NCBI GenBank assembly: GCA_018825965.1
Contig: JAHKAA010000026.1
Coordinates: 62,001-126,000, forward strand
Direction of reading: 5' to 3'
Origin: Gammaproteobacteria bacterium
Lineage (GTDB): Bacteria; Pseudomonadota; Gammaproteobacteria; Enterobacterales; Alteromonadaceae
DNA length: 64,000 nucleotides
The translations under genes and the position numbers were made by a program. How positions within the stretch are numbered: the first letter of the stretch is position 1; each line of letters begins with the position of its first letter. Below the pieces are notes generated by a model. The model made no database searches, had not been told where the DNA came from, and was given only the letters and a program-made list of their open reading frames with translations. Below are positions 7,794-16,887 of the stretch, one piece after another.

Positions 7794-9266
7794 TTATTCG
7801 TCCCAGTTTCTGTCTTCACGCGCCAATAACGAGATGGCGGCCACGGGGCCCCAGGTACCAGCCTGATAAGGTTTTGGTGGCTCGTTCGTCACTTTCCATG
7901 CGTCCAGAATACCGTCGACCCATTTCCAGGCTTGTTCCACTTCATCCCGGCGCACAAACAGATACTGATTGCCTAACATGGCTTCCAGTAATAAACGCTC
8001 GTAGGCATCAGCAATACGCTGCGATTTAAAGGTTTCGTCGAAACTTAAATCCAGCTTGGTTTGTTGCAGCTGCATGGTTTCACCCAGACCAGGAATTTTG
8101 TTCATGATCTGAATTTCAACACCTTCGTCCGGTTGCAGACGAATAATCAGCTTATTGGCTGGTAACTGTTTGTAGGTTTCGAAGAAAATATTGTGTGGCT
8201 GCGGCTTAAAGCAAATGACTAATTCGCTCATTTTTTTCGGCATACGTTTGCCAGTTCTTAAATAGAACGGCACACCAGCCCAACGCCAGTTGTCGATATC
8301 CACTTTAATAGCCACAAAAGTTTCGGTTTTGCTGTTTGGACGCGCGTCTTCTTCATCCAGATAACCAGGCACCGGAGTACCGGCCACATAACCGCCCGCG
8401 TATTGACCACGAACCGTTTTTTCCTGCACGTTCGACACATTAATAGGACGCAGCGCTTTTAACACTTTTAACTTTTCATCACGAATACTGTCGGCATCCA
8501 GACGAGCCGGAGGCTCCATCGCAATCAGCGACAACACCTGTAATAAGTGGTTTTGTACCATGTCACGCATTTGACCTGCGTCGTCGTAATAACCCCAACG
8601 CCCTTCTACCCCAACTTCTTCGGCCACAGTAATTTGCACATGATCAATGGCATTGTGGTCCCAGTTGGCGGCAAAGATAGAGTTGGCAAAACGCAGCGCT
8701 AACAGGTTCAGTACTGTTTCTTTACCTAAGTAATGGTCAATACGGTAGATTTGGCACTCGCCAAAGTATTTGGCCACTTCATCGTTGATCACTTTAGAGG
8801 AAGCTAAATCGTGACCAATAGGTTTTTCCAGCACCACACGGGCCGGCTCTGCCGACAAACCCGCAGCTGATAATCCCTTACAGATATTGCCGAATAAAGA
8901 AGGAGCAGTTGCAAAATAACTGACCGGAATACGTTTTTTCGGATCAGTCACAGACTTTAAGGCCTGATAATCGCCTTCTTTACTTAAGTCGACCTGCACA
9001 TACTGCAGCTTGGCTTTTAAGCGCGCTAAGACGTCAGCGTCCAGCGGCTCTTTAATAAATTTCTGTAAGTTGATTTCAACCAACTCTTTATAGCCATCCA
9101 AATCCATTTCATCACGGGCTACGCCTATGACTTTGCTGTCGGCATGCAACAGGCCGGATTTTTCTAATTGATATAAGGCTGGCAATAGTTTACGGCGCGC
9201 AAGGTCGCCCTTAGTACCAAAGAGAATCAGATCACAGGCTTTGTTCAGTGGTGCTGTTGTTGTCAT
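7794..9266 (-). CDS. zwf: Glucose-6-phosphate 1-dehydrogenase
   Basis: 490 residues, as in E. coli (491). It oxidises glucose 6-phosphate to 6-phosphogluconolactone with NADP+. Visible signatures are the nucleotide-binding GTKGDLARRKL (17-27), the substrate lysine block EKPIGHD (147-153) and the active-site RIDHYLGKE (175-183). First gene of the operon zwf-pgl-edd-glk-eda, divergent from hexR. A perfect HexR palindrome lies 82 bp upstream of the start codon, so repression by HexR, relieved by KDPG, is the expected control. Confidence 0.98.
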   Translation of the reverse strand: MTTTAPLNKACDLILFGTKGDLARRKLLPALYQLEKSGLLHADSKVIGVARDEMDLDGYKELVEINLQKFIKEPLDADVLARLKAKLQYVQVDLSKEGDYQALKSVTDPKKRIPVSYFATAPSLFGNICKGLSAAGLSAEPARVVLEKPIGHDLASSKVINDEVAKYFGECQIYRIDHYLGKETVLNLLALRFANSIFAANWDHNAIDHVQITVAEEVGVEGRWGYYDDAGQMRDMVQNHLLQVLSLIAMEPPARLDADSIRDEKLKVLKALRPINVSNVQEKTVRGQYAGGYVAGTPVPGYLDEEDARPNSKTETFVAIKVDIDNWRWAGVPFYLRTGKRMPKKMSELVICFKPQPHNIFFETYKQLPANKLIIRLQPDEGVEIQIMNKIPGLGETMQLQQTKLDLSFDETFKSQRIADAYERLLLEAMLGNQYLFVRRDEVEQAWKWVDGILDAWKVTNEPPKPYQAGTWGPVAAISLLAREDRNWDE

Positions 9267-9347
9267 GAATGACCCTTGATTAGATGTAATTTTACAACAC
9301 TTAGCCGCATACTAGCCGAGCAAAAGCCAGATGTAAACCAGATAAGT

Positions 9348-9362
9348 TGTAATTAAATTACA
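9348..9362. promoter_or_regulatory. HexR operator between zwf and hexR
   Basis: TGTAATTAAATTACA is a perfect palindrome and a full match to the HexR consensus TGTARTWWWATTACA. Its position in the divergent region allows control of both the zwf operon and hexR itself. A shorter related palindrome, TGTAATTTTACA, lies at 9285-9296 close to the zwf start. Confidence 0.88.
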
Positions 9363-9530
9363 GAGACGCTAAAGTTTTGACTATTCTCATATAATAAGGC
9401 AGCCTAGGCAATGAATCAGCTGCTTTGTCGTAACTTTATCACTATTTTGCAGTGGCACCAGGTTGTATAACAAAGCGAGTTACAACATTTTGCACTGTGT
9501 TGTTCAGTGTTTTTCAGTCAGGAAAATCCG

Positions 9531-10388
9531 ATGAATGTGTTGGAAAAAATAATTAATAGCGTCAACAGCTTCAGTAAATCAGAGCGCAAAGTCGCCGACG
9601 TGATCCTGGCCAATCCGCAAACCACTATTCACAGTAGTATAGCGGCTCTCGCCAAAATGGCGGATGTCAGCGAACCTACGGTGAACAGGTTTTGCCGTCG
9701 TCTGGACACCAAAGGTTTCCCGGATTTTAAACTGCATTTGGCGCAAAGTCTGGCCAACGGTACACCTTATGTAAACCGTCATGTGGAAGAAGATGACGGC
9801 CCTGAGGCTTATACAGCCAAGATTTTCGAATCTACTATGGCTGCTTTAGATGCTGCACGCCAAAACGTTGATATTCTTACCATTAATCGCGCCGTCGATG
9901 TTTTAACTCAGGCCAAAAAAATCTCCTTTTTTGGCTTAGGCGCTTCAGCTTCTGTGGCTCATGATGCACAAAACAAGTTTTTCCGTTTTAACGTCCCTGT
10001 GGTTTGTTTTGACGATATTGTGATGCAGCGTATGAGTGCTATTAATAGCGCAGAAGGTGATGTGGTGGTGTGTATCAGCCATACAGGCCGCACGAAAAAC
10101 TTATGTGATATCGCCGCTATTGCCCGTGAAAACGATGCAACTGTCATTGGTATCACAGCCTACGACAGCCCTTTAGCTAAAGAATGTACTCTGGTGTTGT
10201 CGCTGGATGTGCCTGAAGATACTGATATGTATATGCCGATGGCGTCCCGTGTGGCGCAACTGGTGCTGATCGATATTCTGGCAACAGGCTTTACTTTGCG
10301 CCGTGGCACTAAATTCCGTGAAAACCTGAAAAAGGTCAAAGACAGTTTACGTGGCTCACGTTTTGATAAAAAAGACTTTCAAAACTAA
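9531..10388 (+). CDS. hexR: HexR, RpiR-family transcriptional regulator of central carbon metabolism
   Basis: 285 residues from the ATG at 9531, with AGGA eight bases upstream; an upstream in-frame GTG (9507) would add eight atypical residues. Residues 1-77 are the RpiR-type helix-turn-helix (SEPTVNRFCRRLDTKGFPDFK as recognition region). A sugar-isomerase (SIS) domain follows from about 128 to 250, beginning ISFFGLGASASVA and containing CISHTGRTK. In this family the SIS domain binds KDPG, which releases the repressor from DNA. HexR sites in this window lie at zwf/hexR, pyk, glgP and probably ppsA/ppsR. Followed by a strong terminator. Confidence 0.95.
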   Translation: MNVLEKIINSVNSFSKSERKVADVILANPQTTIHSSIAALAKMADVSEPTVNRFCRRLDTKGFPDFKLHLAQSLANGTPYVNRHVEEDDGPEAYTAKIFESTMAALDAARQNVDILTINRAVDVLTQAKKISFFGLGASASVAHDAQNKFFRFNVPVVCFDDIVMQRMSAINSAEGDVVVCISHTGRTKNLCDIAAIARENDATVIGITAYDSPLAKECTLVLSLDVPEDTDMYMPMASRVAQLVLIDILATGFTLRRGTKFRENLKKVKDSLRGSRFDKKDFQN

Positions 10389-10407
10389 TGACTTCAACTG
10401 TAAGAAC

Positions 10408-10441
10408 GAGGGGTTTCCTGTAAGAAACCCCTCTTTTTTTC
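10408..10441 (+). terminator. Terminator after hexR
   Basis: GAGGGGTTTC-6 nt-GAAACCCCTC followed by seven or more T, a strong intrinsic terminator 20 bases after the hexR stop. Confidence 0.9.
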
Positions 10442-10512
10442 GCCATAAACAGACTAAACAGGTCGGACAACCGACAAAAGCTGAAAGTTTTATTCAAACT
10501 GCAGCTATATTC

Positions 10513-10527
10513 TGTAATAAAATTACA
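10513..10527. promoter_or_regulatory. HexR operator in front of pyk
   Basis: TGTAATAAAATTACA matches the HexR consensus at every position and lies 48 bases before the pyk start. A possible -10 box (TATATT, 10507-10512) touches the site, so binding would block the promoter. Confidence 0.85.
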
Positions 10528-10574
10528 TTACACTAAAACAGACCCATCCATAGATAAGCTTTCAGGAGCTCTTG

Positions 10575-12014
10575 ATGCCCAGAAGAACTAAAATAGTCGC
10601 CACCCTTGGACCAGCAACGAATTCACAAGCCGCTATAGAGAAATTGATCCTGGCCGGTGCCAGCGTATTTCGGTTTAACTTTTCCCATGGCAGCGCCGAA
10701 GATCATAAACAACGTGCTGAAATGGTGCGTGCTGCAGCAGCCAAAACCGGCGTTCATGTAGCCATTCTGGGTGATTTACAAGGCCCTAAGATCCGTGTCT
10801 CTACTTTTAAAAACAGCTCAGTGATTTTAGAAGAAGACCAACACTTTGTATTAGACGCTGATTTGCCAAAAGGCGAAGGCGACGAAACTCAGGTGGGTAT
10901 CGACTATAAAGAATTGCCTGCCGACGTGCAGCCAGGTGATGTGCTGTTATTAGACGATGGCCGCATCCAGATGGTAGTTGAGCATGTGGTTGGCCAGCGT
11001 ATTCATACCAAAGTCTCTGTGGCTGGAAAACTCAGCAACAATAAAGGTATTAACCGTTTAGGCGGTGGCTTGTCAGCCCCAGCCCTGACCGAAAAAGACA
11101 AAACCGACATCTCCTTAGCTGCTTACATAGATGTAGATTATCTGGCGGTGTCTTTCCCACGTTGTGGTGATGATTTACGTATCGCCCGCGAATTAGCCCG
11201 TGCTGCTGGTTCTGAAGCCTTAATCGTTTCTAAAGTAGAACGTGCTGAAGCTGTAGCTGATGACGAAACTCTGGATGATATTATCCGCGCTTCAGACGCT
11301 GTCATGGTGGCCCGTGGTGATTTAGGTGTAGAAATTGGTGATGCCGAGTTAGTTGGCCAGCAAAAACGTATTATCGCCCGCTCTCGTCAATTGAATCGTG
11401 TGGTGATCACTGCGACTCAGATGATGGAGTCGATGATCGAAAGCCCAATGCCAACCCGTGCTGAAGTGATGGATGTGGCCAACGCTGTGCTTGATGGTAC
11501 AGATGCGGTAATGTTATCAGGTGAAACTGCTGCAGGCAGATATCCAACTGAAACCGTCAAGGCTATGGCCCGTGTTTGTGATGGCGCTGAGAAACACCCA
11601 CGGGTGCAAATCTCCAAGCACCGTATGGATGTGGCTTTTACTGAAATCAGTGAAACTATTGCGTTGTCCGCTATGTATGCAGCGAACCACTTAACGGGTA
11701 TTAAAGCCATTATCTCGTTAACTGAATCAGGTTATACCGCTAAGCTGATGTCGCGTATCACCTCGTCTCAACCCATTTATGCCTTATCACGTCACCAGAA
11801 AACCTTAAACAAAATGGCGCTGTACCGTGGTGTGTATCCGGTATTTTTTGACAGCACTCAGAATCTGGGTCAACAAAAAGTATCAGCAGCTGCTATTGAA
11901 GCTGTGCAGGAAATTGCACACTTAAAAAGTGGCGATTTAGTGATTTTGACCTACGGCGATATGATGGAAACTGTAGGCGCGTCGAACACCTGTAAGATTG
12001 TGCAAATTAGTTAA
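10575..12014 (+). CDS. pyk: Pyruvate kinase
   Basis: 479 residues from the ATG at 10575 with AGGAG seven bases upstream; a TTG directly before is unlikely to be used. Converts PEP and ADP to pyruvate and ATP. Signatures: TLGPAT (10-15), RFNFSHG (33-39), GDLQGPKIR (66-74), [21 protein letters not shown] and [11 protein letters not shown] with the metal and catalytic residues. Length and sequence fit the PykA type rather than the fructose-bisphosphate-activated PykF, though I cannot prove the subtype. Own terminator follows, so it is a single-gene unit under the HexR site at 10513. Confidence 0.97.
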   Translation: MPRRTKIVATLGPATNSQAAIEKLILAGASVFRFNFSHGSAEDHKQRAEMVRAAAAKTGVHVAILGDLQGPKIRVSTFKNSSVILEEDQHFVLDADLPKGEGDETQVGIDYKELPADVQPGDVLLLDDGRIQMVVEHVVGQRIHTKVSVAGKLSNNKGINRLGGGLSAPALTEKDKTDISLAAYIDVDYLAVSFPRCGDDLRIARELARAAGSEALIVSKVERAEAVADDETLDDIIRASDAVMVARGDLGVEIGDAELVGQQKRIIARSRQLNRVVITATQMMESMIESPMPTRAEVMDVANAVLDGTDAVMLSGETAAGRYPTETVKAMARVCDGAEKHPRVQISKHRMDVAFTEISETIALSAMYAANHLTGIKAIISLTESGYTAKLMSRITSSQPIYALSRHQKTLNKMALYRGVYPVFFDSTQNLGQQKVSAAAIEAVQEIAHLKSGDLVILTYGDMMETVGASNTCKIVQIS

Positions 12015-12030
12015 GTGATTGCTTAAATGT

Positions 12031-12062
12031 AAAAGGCGCCTATTTATTAAGGCGCCTTTTTT
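12031..12062 (+). terminator. Terminator after pyk
   Basis: AAAAGGCGCC-10 nt-GGCGCCTTTTTT. The symmetrical A and T tracts allow it to serve the converging transporter gene at 12082 as well. Confidence 0.88.
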
Positions 12063-12081
12063 GTTTCTCAGCAACAGAAGT

Positions 12082-13008
12082 TCAAAGTCGTTGCCGTAAC
12101 ATAGGCGCTAAGGCCGTCAGCATTGAACCCACCACCACCAATAAAGCGCCTACCCAAGCCCAAACATTCAGTGACTCACTGGGAAACTGCGGATAAAAAG
12201 AAGCCAGTAACTGGGCAAAACCTATAGTCAACAGTGGCGTAATGGCCAATACAGCGCTGACATTGGCCGCTTGCCAATGCTGTAAAGCCTCAGCAAAAGC
12301 GCCATAAGCCACAATAGTATTCAGACAACAAAATGCCACTATGACCCACTGCCAGGCAGATAACTCAACCACAGGCGCAAGATCAGCTGCAGGCATAAAA
12401 CACAAAGCACCGGCCATATAAATCAGCCACATAATTTGTTGGGAATTAAAACTCATCAACAACTGCTTTTGCGCTAAGGCATAACAAGCCCAGGCTACAG
12501 CAGCTACTATCACCAGCAATACACCAACAGCTTCAGAACCAAACTGAGTTAATAACAAAGCCAGCCTGTCGTTAAAAAACAGCAACAAGCCAAAGACCAG
12601 TAACCAGGCACCGATTTTTTGCCACAGTAATAAACGTTCTTTAAACAAATAAACTGCACCCAACATCATCAAAAATGGCGCCAGTTGGATCACCACCTGA
12701 GCCGTTTCTGCTGTCAGCAAAAACAAACCATTCAGATACAAAATGTAATTCAGTAACAAACCTGCAACGGCTATCAGGATCAGCAGTTTCTTTCTTTTAG
12801 TTAAACCACGAAGCGACGGAATTTGTTTGCGTATCAGCAACACCAGTCCTACCAGCACAGCGGCCACCAAAAAACGTATCCAGGTGATAGTTGCTGCCGA
12901 CATCGAATTTAATAACCATTTCAACGCTATAGGCAATAATCCCCATAATACAGCTGTTAATAACGCCAGACTAAAACCCAGACCAACACGGCCAGACGAC
13001 TGATGCAT
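12082..13008 (-). CDS. EamA-family (DMT superfamily) transporter
   Basis: 308 residues with ten hydrophobic segments arranged as two repeats of five, as in EamA-type drug/metabolite exporters of the inner membrane. Repeat one starts at about residue 10 (FSLALLTAVLWGLLPIALKW) and repeat two at about 158 (VGVLLVIVAAVAWACYALAQK); both begin with the small-residue/tryptophan pattern of the family. The substrate cannot be read from sequence. It stands alone, converging with pyk and diverging from pfkA. Confidence 0.88.
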   Translation of the reverse strand: MHQSSGRVGLGFSLALLTAVLWGLLPIALKWLLNSMSAATITWIRFLVAAVLVGLVLLIRKQIPSLRGLTKRKKLLILIAVAGLLLNYILYLNGLFLLTAETAQVVIQLAPFLMMLGAVYLFKERLLLWQKIGAWLLVFGLLLFFNDRLALLLTQFGSEAVGVLLVIVAAVAWACYALAQKQLLMSFNSQQIMWLIYMAGALCFMPAADLAPVVELSAWQWVIVAFCCLNTIVAYGAFAEALQHWQAANVSAVLAITPLLTIGFAQLLASFYPQFPSESLNVWAWVGALLVVVGSMLTALAPMLRQRL

Positions 13009-13178
13009 ACCCTCTCCTTTTCCTAAGCCTTATTATCCTCCAGAAGCTTTCGTCTTGTCTCTGCACTTCGGCCTGCAGCGGAGAAAATAAGCCAGAATGC
13101 GCTGTTCTTGCAGCAGATCAATACGCGGCTCTTTTTATAGGTTAGGATAAATCCATCTAAAGCTTCAGAGATCTTAAG

Positions 13179-14156
13179 ATGAAACGAATTGGAGTTCTCA
13201 CCTCTGGGGGTGATGCACCTGGTATGAATGCCTGTTTACGGGCTATAGCGCTGACCGCACATGCCAATGAGCTTGAGTTGATTGGTTTTCAGCGTGGCTT
13301 TAATGGTGTAATGGAGCAGCAGTATCAAACCTTATCGCCTTACCATGTTAGCGGCATTATTCAAAATGGCGGCACTATTTTAAAAAGCGCACGTTGTGAA
13401 GCCATGCATACCGAAGATGGCCTGAAGCTGGCAGCAGCTAACCTGCATGATTTGAATTTGGATGGGCTGCTGGTCATAGGTGGTGATGGCAGTTTTCGTG
13501 GCACAGTTGAACTGGCGAAGCATTACAAAGGCCAATTAGTGGGTATACCTGGCACTATAGACAATGATGTAGATGGATCAGATTTTAGTATTGGTTTTGC
13601 CACAGCTTTGGATACCGCCCTGGATGCGATAGATAAAATCCGTGATACAGCGGATGCCTTTGAACGGATTTTTTTAGTTGAAGTGATGGGACGCCACACC
13701 GGCTATTTAGCCGTTGCTGCGGGCATAGCCGCAGGTGCTGAGCAAATTATCTGCCCTGAACTTGCGTCTGAACTGGATTTGGACAAAATAGCCGAACATG
13801 TGGAACAAGCCCGCAAACACAGAGGCAATTGCAGTTATATCATTGTGATAGCCGAAACTATGTATCCGGGCGGCGCTACGGTTTTAGCTGCAGATCTGGA
13901 ACAACGAGGCATCGAATGCCGGGCTTCAATTTTGGGTCATATTCAGCGTGGCGGCCGTCCTGTGGGGGCCGATCGTATTCTGGCCACTAAATTAGGTGCT
14001 TATGCAGTGGAACAGTTAGTACAAGGCGCGCATTTAATGATGGCAGGCGAAATCAACGGCAAAGCGGGTTTGTATCCTTTGGCATTAACAGGGGATAAGA
14101 AAAAACAGGTCGACAGTTATTTATTACGCTGGCAACAACAGGTTGCACAGTACTGA
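13179..14156 (+). CDS. pfkA: ATP-dependent 6-phosphofructokinase
   Basis: 325 residues. Phosphorylates fructose 6-phosphate in glycolysis. TSGGDAPGMN is at 8-17, and GGDGS at 101-105 carries the glycine that marks ATP rather than pyrophosphate use. The catalytic loop PGTIDNDVDGSD is at 124-135 with D128 as the expected base, followed by EVMGRHTGYLA (168-178). Its presence beside a complete Entner-Doudoroff operon means the cell can use both upper glycolytic routes, unlike Shewanella relatives that lack this enzyme (general knowledge). No HexR-like site was seen upstream. Confidence 0.96.
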   Translation: MKRIGVLTSGGDAPGMNACLRAIALTAHANELELIGFQRGFNGVMEQQYQTLSPYHVSGIIQNGGTILKSARCEAMHTEDGLKLAAANLHDLNLDGLLVIGGDGSFRGTVELAKHYKGQLVGIPGTIDNDVDGSDFSIGFATALDTALDAIDKIRDTADAFERIFLVEVMGRHTGYLAVAAGIAAGAEQIICPELASELDLDKIAEHVEQARKHRGNCSYIIVIAETMYPGGATVLAADLEQRGIECRASILGHIQRGGRPVGADRILATKLGAYAVEQLVQGAHLMMAGEINGKAGLYPLALTGDKKKQVDSYLLRWQQQVAQY

Positions 14157-14167
14157 TTGAATGGCCG

Positions 14168-14197
14168 AAAAAAAACCTCCGCAAGGAGGTTTTTTAT
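14168..14197. terminator. Bidirectional terminator between pfkA and the LytTR regulator
   Basis: AAAAACCTCC-GCAA-GGAGGTTTTTT, with A and T tracts on both sides, placed between two converging genes. Confidence 0.88.
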
Positions 14198-14216
14198 ACA
14201 AAGTAGCTTAAGCGAC

Positions 14217-15044
14217 TTAAGAGTTAAATACCATTTTGACGCGGTCTTTATAGCTTCGGCTGACTTTGACCGCCTGACCATTGGTTAGCATCAGTTGATG
14301 TTCGCCATTGGCCAGCATTTGCAACTTGGCTATGGTATTTACATTCACTATGGCGCTGCGGTGCACCCGGACAAATAATTTAGGATCCAGCTCTTGCTCC
14401 AGCTCTTTCATAGTGCGGCGCAAAATATGGGTTTGACCATCGCGGGTATGAATACACATATAATCACCTGCTGCATCCACCCAGTCGATAGCGCTGACTG
14501 GGACACGAGTGATTTCGCCACTGTCTTTGATGCTGATCGCTTCAGGGAAACGTTCGTTCATTACTGGTTGCGACTGATCCAGACGCTGTAAAATCTGATC
14601 AGTTTTTTCACCTGTCAGCTGCGCCACTACAGCAGCCAATTGGCCTTTATGACGCTGGTCATCTTTGGCTTCAAAGTTTTTCGTCAGCTTACTGACAGCA
14701 GCAGCTAAACGCTCTTTTTCCACAGGTTTGAGTACATAATCCAGCGCCTGCACTTCAAAGGCATTTAACGCATAGTGATCGTAAGCCGTCACAAAAACTA
14801 CATAAGGCAACTCAATCTGTTGTTGCTGCAGTTGCTTTAATACACCAAAACCATCCAAACCCGGCATTTCGACATCTAAAAACACCGCATCTGGCTGATG
14901 TTCGCGGATAGCAGCTACAGCTTCATCACCGTTGCTGCATTCAGCCACAATCTCCAGTTCAGGAAAGTCAGCTAAACGCACCAGCATACCGCGGCGGGCT
15001 AACGGTTCATCGTCGACCACTATGACCTTAAGCATTTGTTTCAT
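14217..15044 (-). CDS. LytTR-type response regulator
   Basis: 275 residues from the ATG at 15044 (an ATG at 15035 is an alternative); the start overlaps the end of the kinase gene. Receiver domain 4-120: acidic pair D11-D12, phosphoacceptor D57 in FLDVEMPGLDG, and K106 in VLKP. The C-terminal 100 residues are a LytTR DNA-binding domain (AIDWVDAAGDYMCIHTRDG, LRRTMKELE, FVRVHRSAIVN, VKVSRSYKDRVK). It should be the partner of the histidine kinase just upstream. The target genes are not evident. Confidence 0.93.
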   Translation of the reverse strand: MKQMLKVIVVDDEPLARRGMLVRLADFPELEIVAECSNGDEAVAAIREHQPDAVFLDVEMPGLDGFGVLKQLQQQQIELPYVVFVTAYDHYALNAFEVQALDYVLKPVEKERLAAAVSKLTKNFEAKDDQRHKGQLAAVVAQLTGEKTDQILQRLDQSQPVMNERFPEAISIKDSGEITRVPVSAIDWVDAAGDYMCIHTRDGQTHILRRTMKELEQELDPKLFVRVHRSAIVNVNTIAKLQMLANGEHQLMLTNGQAVKVSRSYKDRVKMVFNS

Positions 15045-16110
15045 CTGTACTCTCTGTTTCAAATGGTATTCTGATATTTACTTTCAAACCCCGAGGATGG
15101 TTGTGTGTTAAGACCAAAGAAAAATTGCGATCGTACAATGCCGCTAATCGCTCTTTGGTATTAACCAAACCTACTCCGCCAGATTCCCCTTTTGGCAGAC
15201 CATCGGAAATCACCATTCCAGGCCCGTCATCTGCCACTTCCATCAGTAAGTCATGGCCAAATTTTTGTGCTGTGATCATTATCTTGCCGCCACTGGTCTG
15301 GCTGGCAACCGCATATTTAATAGCGTTTTCAACCAAAGGCTGCAAAATCAGACTAGGAACCAAAGCCTGATCGGCCGCTTCATCAATGTCATAAATAATA
15401 GTCAGACGTTCTGAAAACCGAACCTTTTCTATTTCCAGATACAGATTGGCAGCATACAACTCCTGTTGCAGCGGTACTTTTTTAATTGGATCTTTATAGA
15501 GTGAATAACGTAAGAAATCACTGAGCCGAACCAGCATCTTATTCGCTGTGTCCGATTCTTTTAATAAGACCAAAGTCGATATTGCATTTAAGGTATTAAA
15601 CAAAAAGTGTGGATTAAGCTGATAACGCAGCATTTTCAGCTGAGCTTCATGGGCTTTATTACTGGCCGTCAGCGACTTTTGTTTTTCCTGCTGCAGCGTC
15701 TGATAGTACTTAATACCAAAATACAAGCCGCTCCAGCTTAACAATACATAAAAGCCCACAGTGGTCTGACGGAAATACTGAGTCCAGCTATCAGGTTTAA
15801 AACCGTGGCGGTAAATTTCCCAGTAGTTAAAGTTGCGAAACACAGTCCAGATTGCGGCTATCAATATAGCCACCGCCAGTACACTGAGCATCATTCTCCA
15901 GGGTTCCCAGTGCCATACGCGCTGAAAAGCGTAACGCAGCGGAATTGTCAGCAACCAGCCAGCATAGGCATCCAGCGTAACTACTATCCAGTAGGCACTG
16001 CGCATTTCCTGAAACAAGGAACCTAAATAGCTGATTAAGGCAAAGCCCACCCAACCCAGAGTGTGCAGTAACCAAAACAGGCGATGACGGTCTTCAAAAA
16101 ATTTTTGCAA
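15028..16110 (-). CDS. LytS/YehU-type membrane sensor histidine kinase
   Basis: 360 residues. Four hydrophobic segments (about 12-32, 38-60, 74-92 and 116-134) anchor it in the inner membrane, followed by a short coiled linker. The His_kinase domain has H168 in YQLNPHFLFNTLNAIS as phosphorylated residue. The ATPase part follows with LVENAIKYAV (N box), DDGPGM (G1) and GVGLVNTKERL (G2). No periplasmic or PAS sensor domain is seen, so the signal is probably sensed in the membrane segments. Forms an overlapping operon with the LytTR regulator. Confidence 0.93.
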   Translation of the reverse strand: MQKFFEDRHRLFWLLHTLGWVGFALISYLGSLFQEMRSAYWIVVTLDAYAGWLLTIPLRYAFQRVWHWEPWRMMLSVLAVAILIAAIWTVFRNFNYWEIYRHGFKPDSWTQYFRQTTVGFYVLLSWSGLYFGIKYYQTLQQEKQKSLTASNKAHEAQLKMLRYQLNPHFLFNTLNAISTLVLLKESDTANKMLVRLSDFLRYSLYKDPIKKVPLQQELYAANLYLEIEKVRFSERLTIIYDIDEAADQALVPSLILQPLVENAIKYAVASQTSGGKIMITAQKFGHDLLMEVADDGPGMVISDGLPKGESGGVGLVNTKERLAALYDRNFSLVLTHNHPRGLKVNIRIPFETESTDETNA

Positions 16111-16213
16111 AATAGATACAACTAAATTAAAGCTTAGCCCTATTGTATCTCAGCAACAGGAGCTTGGAGAGCCTCATGTCGGGGATTAGACTCGGTTAGC
16201 TCTCCGTTAGTCG

Positions 16214-16340
16214 CAATACCCTTCGTACTTGAAGCTGCAGCGTTGTTGACTGCGCTGCTCGCCCCAGTCACATAGGACTACTATGCTCCTGGGGTCTCAC
16301 TCACTTGTCGCCTAGCTGCAACATCAATCACTTTGGCTAT
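16214..16340. repeat. Palindromic intergenic repeat of about 100-125 bp
   Basis: Between the kinase gene and the Mpo1-like gene lies a long imperfect inverted repeat. The left arm begins TTGAAGCTGCAGC at 16229 and the right arm, read on the minus strand, begins TTGATGTTGCAGCT at 16327. Both arms carry CCCAG followed a few bases on by CATAG close to the centre (about 16280). From memory, closely similar elements recur between genes in Alteromonadales genomes. It encodes nothing. Confidence 0.65.
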
Positions 16341-16354
16341 ACAGGTAGGATCAG

Positions 16355-16837
16355 TTAATAATGGATCTTCAATTTTTGCAGGATAAAACCCATCAGCCAG
16401 GCTGGCCCAATGAGTAAAAACTGCAGATCCTGAAAAAATGACGGCTTTTTGCCTTCAATTTTATGACCAATAAACTGCACTACCCACATCAGAATAAATA
16501 ACAGCAAGGAAAGCAGCCAGATATCTACACTGAAGTGTTGTTCGTAAAGACGAATAAGCATCACCACCACAGCGGTAAACAAGGTCATTGCTACCCCTAT
16601 GGCAAAAGACAAGCTGAAGTAAAAACCAAGCACAGGCATGGCAAGTACTAAAGGCCAGGTAATTTGTTGTTCTGCAAACAAGCTAAAAGGCATTGGGATT
16701 TGCCACAGCAGGCCAAACACAGTGAAATAAATAGTGGGTACAGCAAACCAGTGGATCAGTTTGTTGGTGGGGTTTTGATGGCTGACGCCATATTCAGCAA
16801 ACCATTGGTGGATAGTTTTCATATAGTGCTGGCTCAT
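16355..16837 (-). CDS. Mpo1-like (DUF962) membrane protein
   Basis: 160 residues; an ATG five codons later (16822) gives a more usual family start (MKTIHQWFAEYG). The N-terminus YGVSHQNPTNKLIHWFAVP carries the conserved histidines and asparagine of the DUF962/Mpo1 family. Four hydrophobic segments follow. The yeast member is a dioxygenase in alpha-oxidation of 2-hydroxy fatty acids; whether the bacterial protein does the same is not known to me. GHKIEGKKPSFFQDLQFLLIGP near the C-terminus is also typical of the family. Confidence 0.87.
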   Translation of the reverse strand: MSQHYMKTIHQWFAEYGVSHQNPTNKLIHWFAVPTIYFTVFGLLWQIPMPFSLFAEQQITWPLVLAMPVLGFYFSLSFAIGVAMTLFTAVVVMLIRLYEQHFSVDIWLLSLLLFILMWVVQFIGHKIEGKKPSFFQDLQFLLIGPAWLMGFILQKLKIHY

Positions 16838-16887
16838 AGCCGGTACAGGATAACCCTATTCTACTGCTGAGCCAGCACCCTGGCAAA

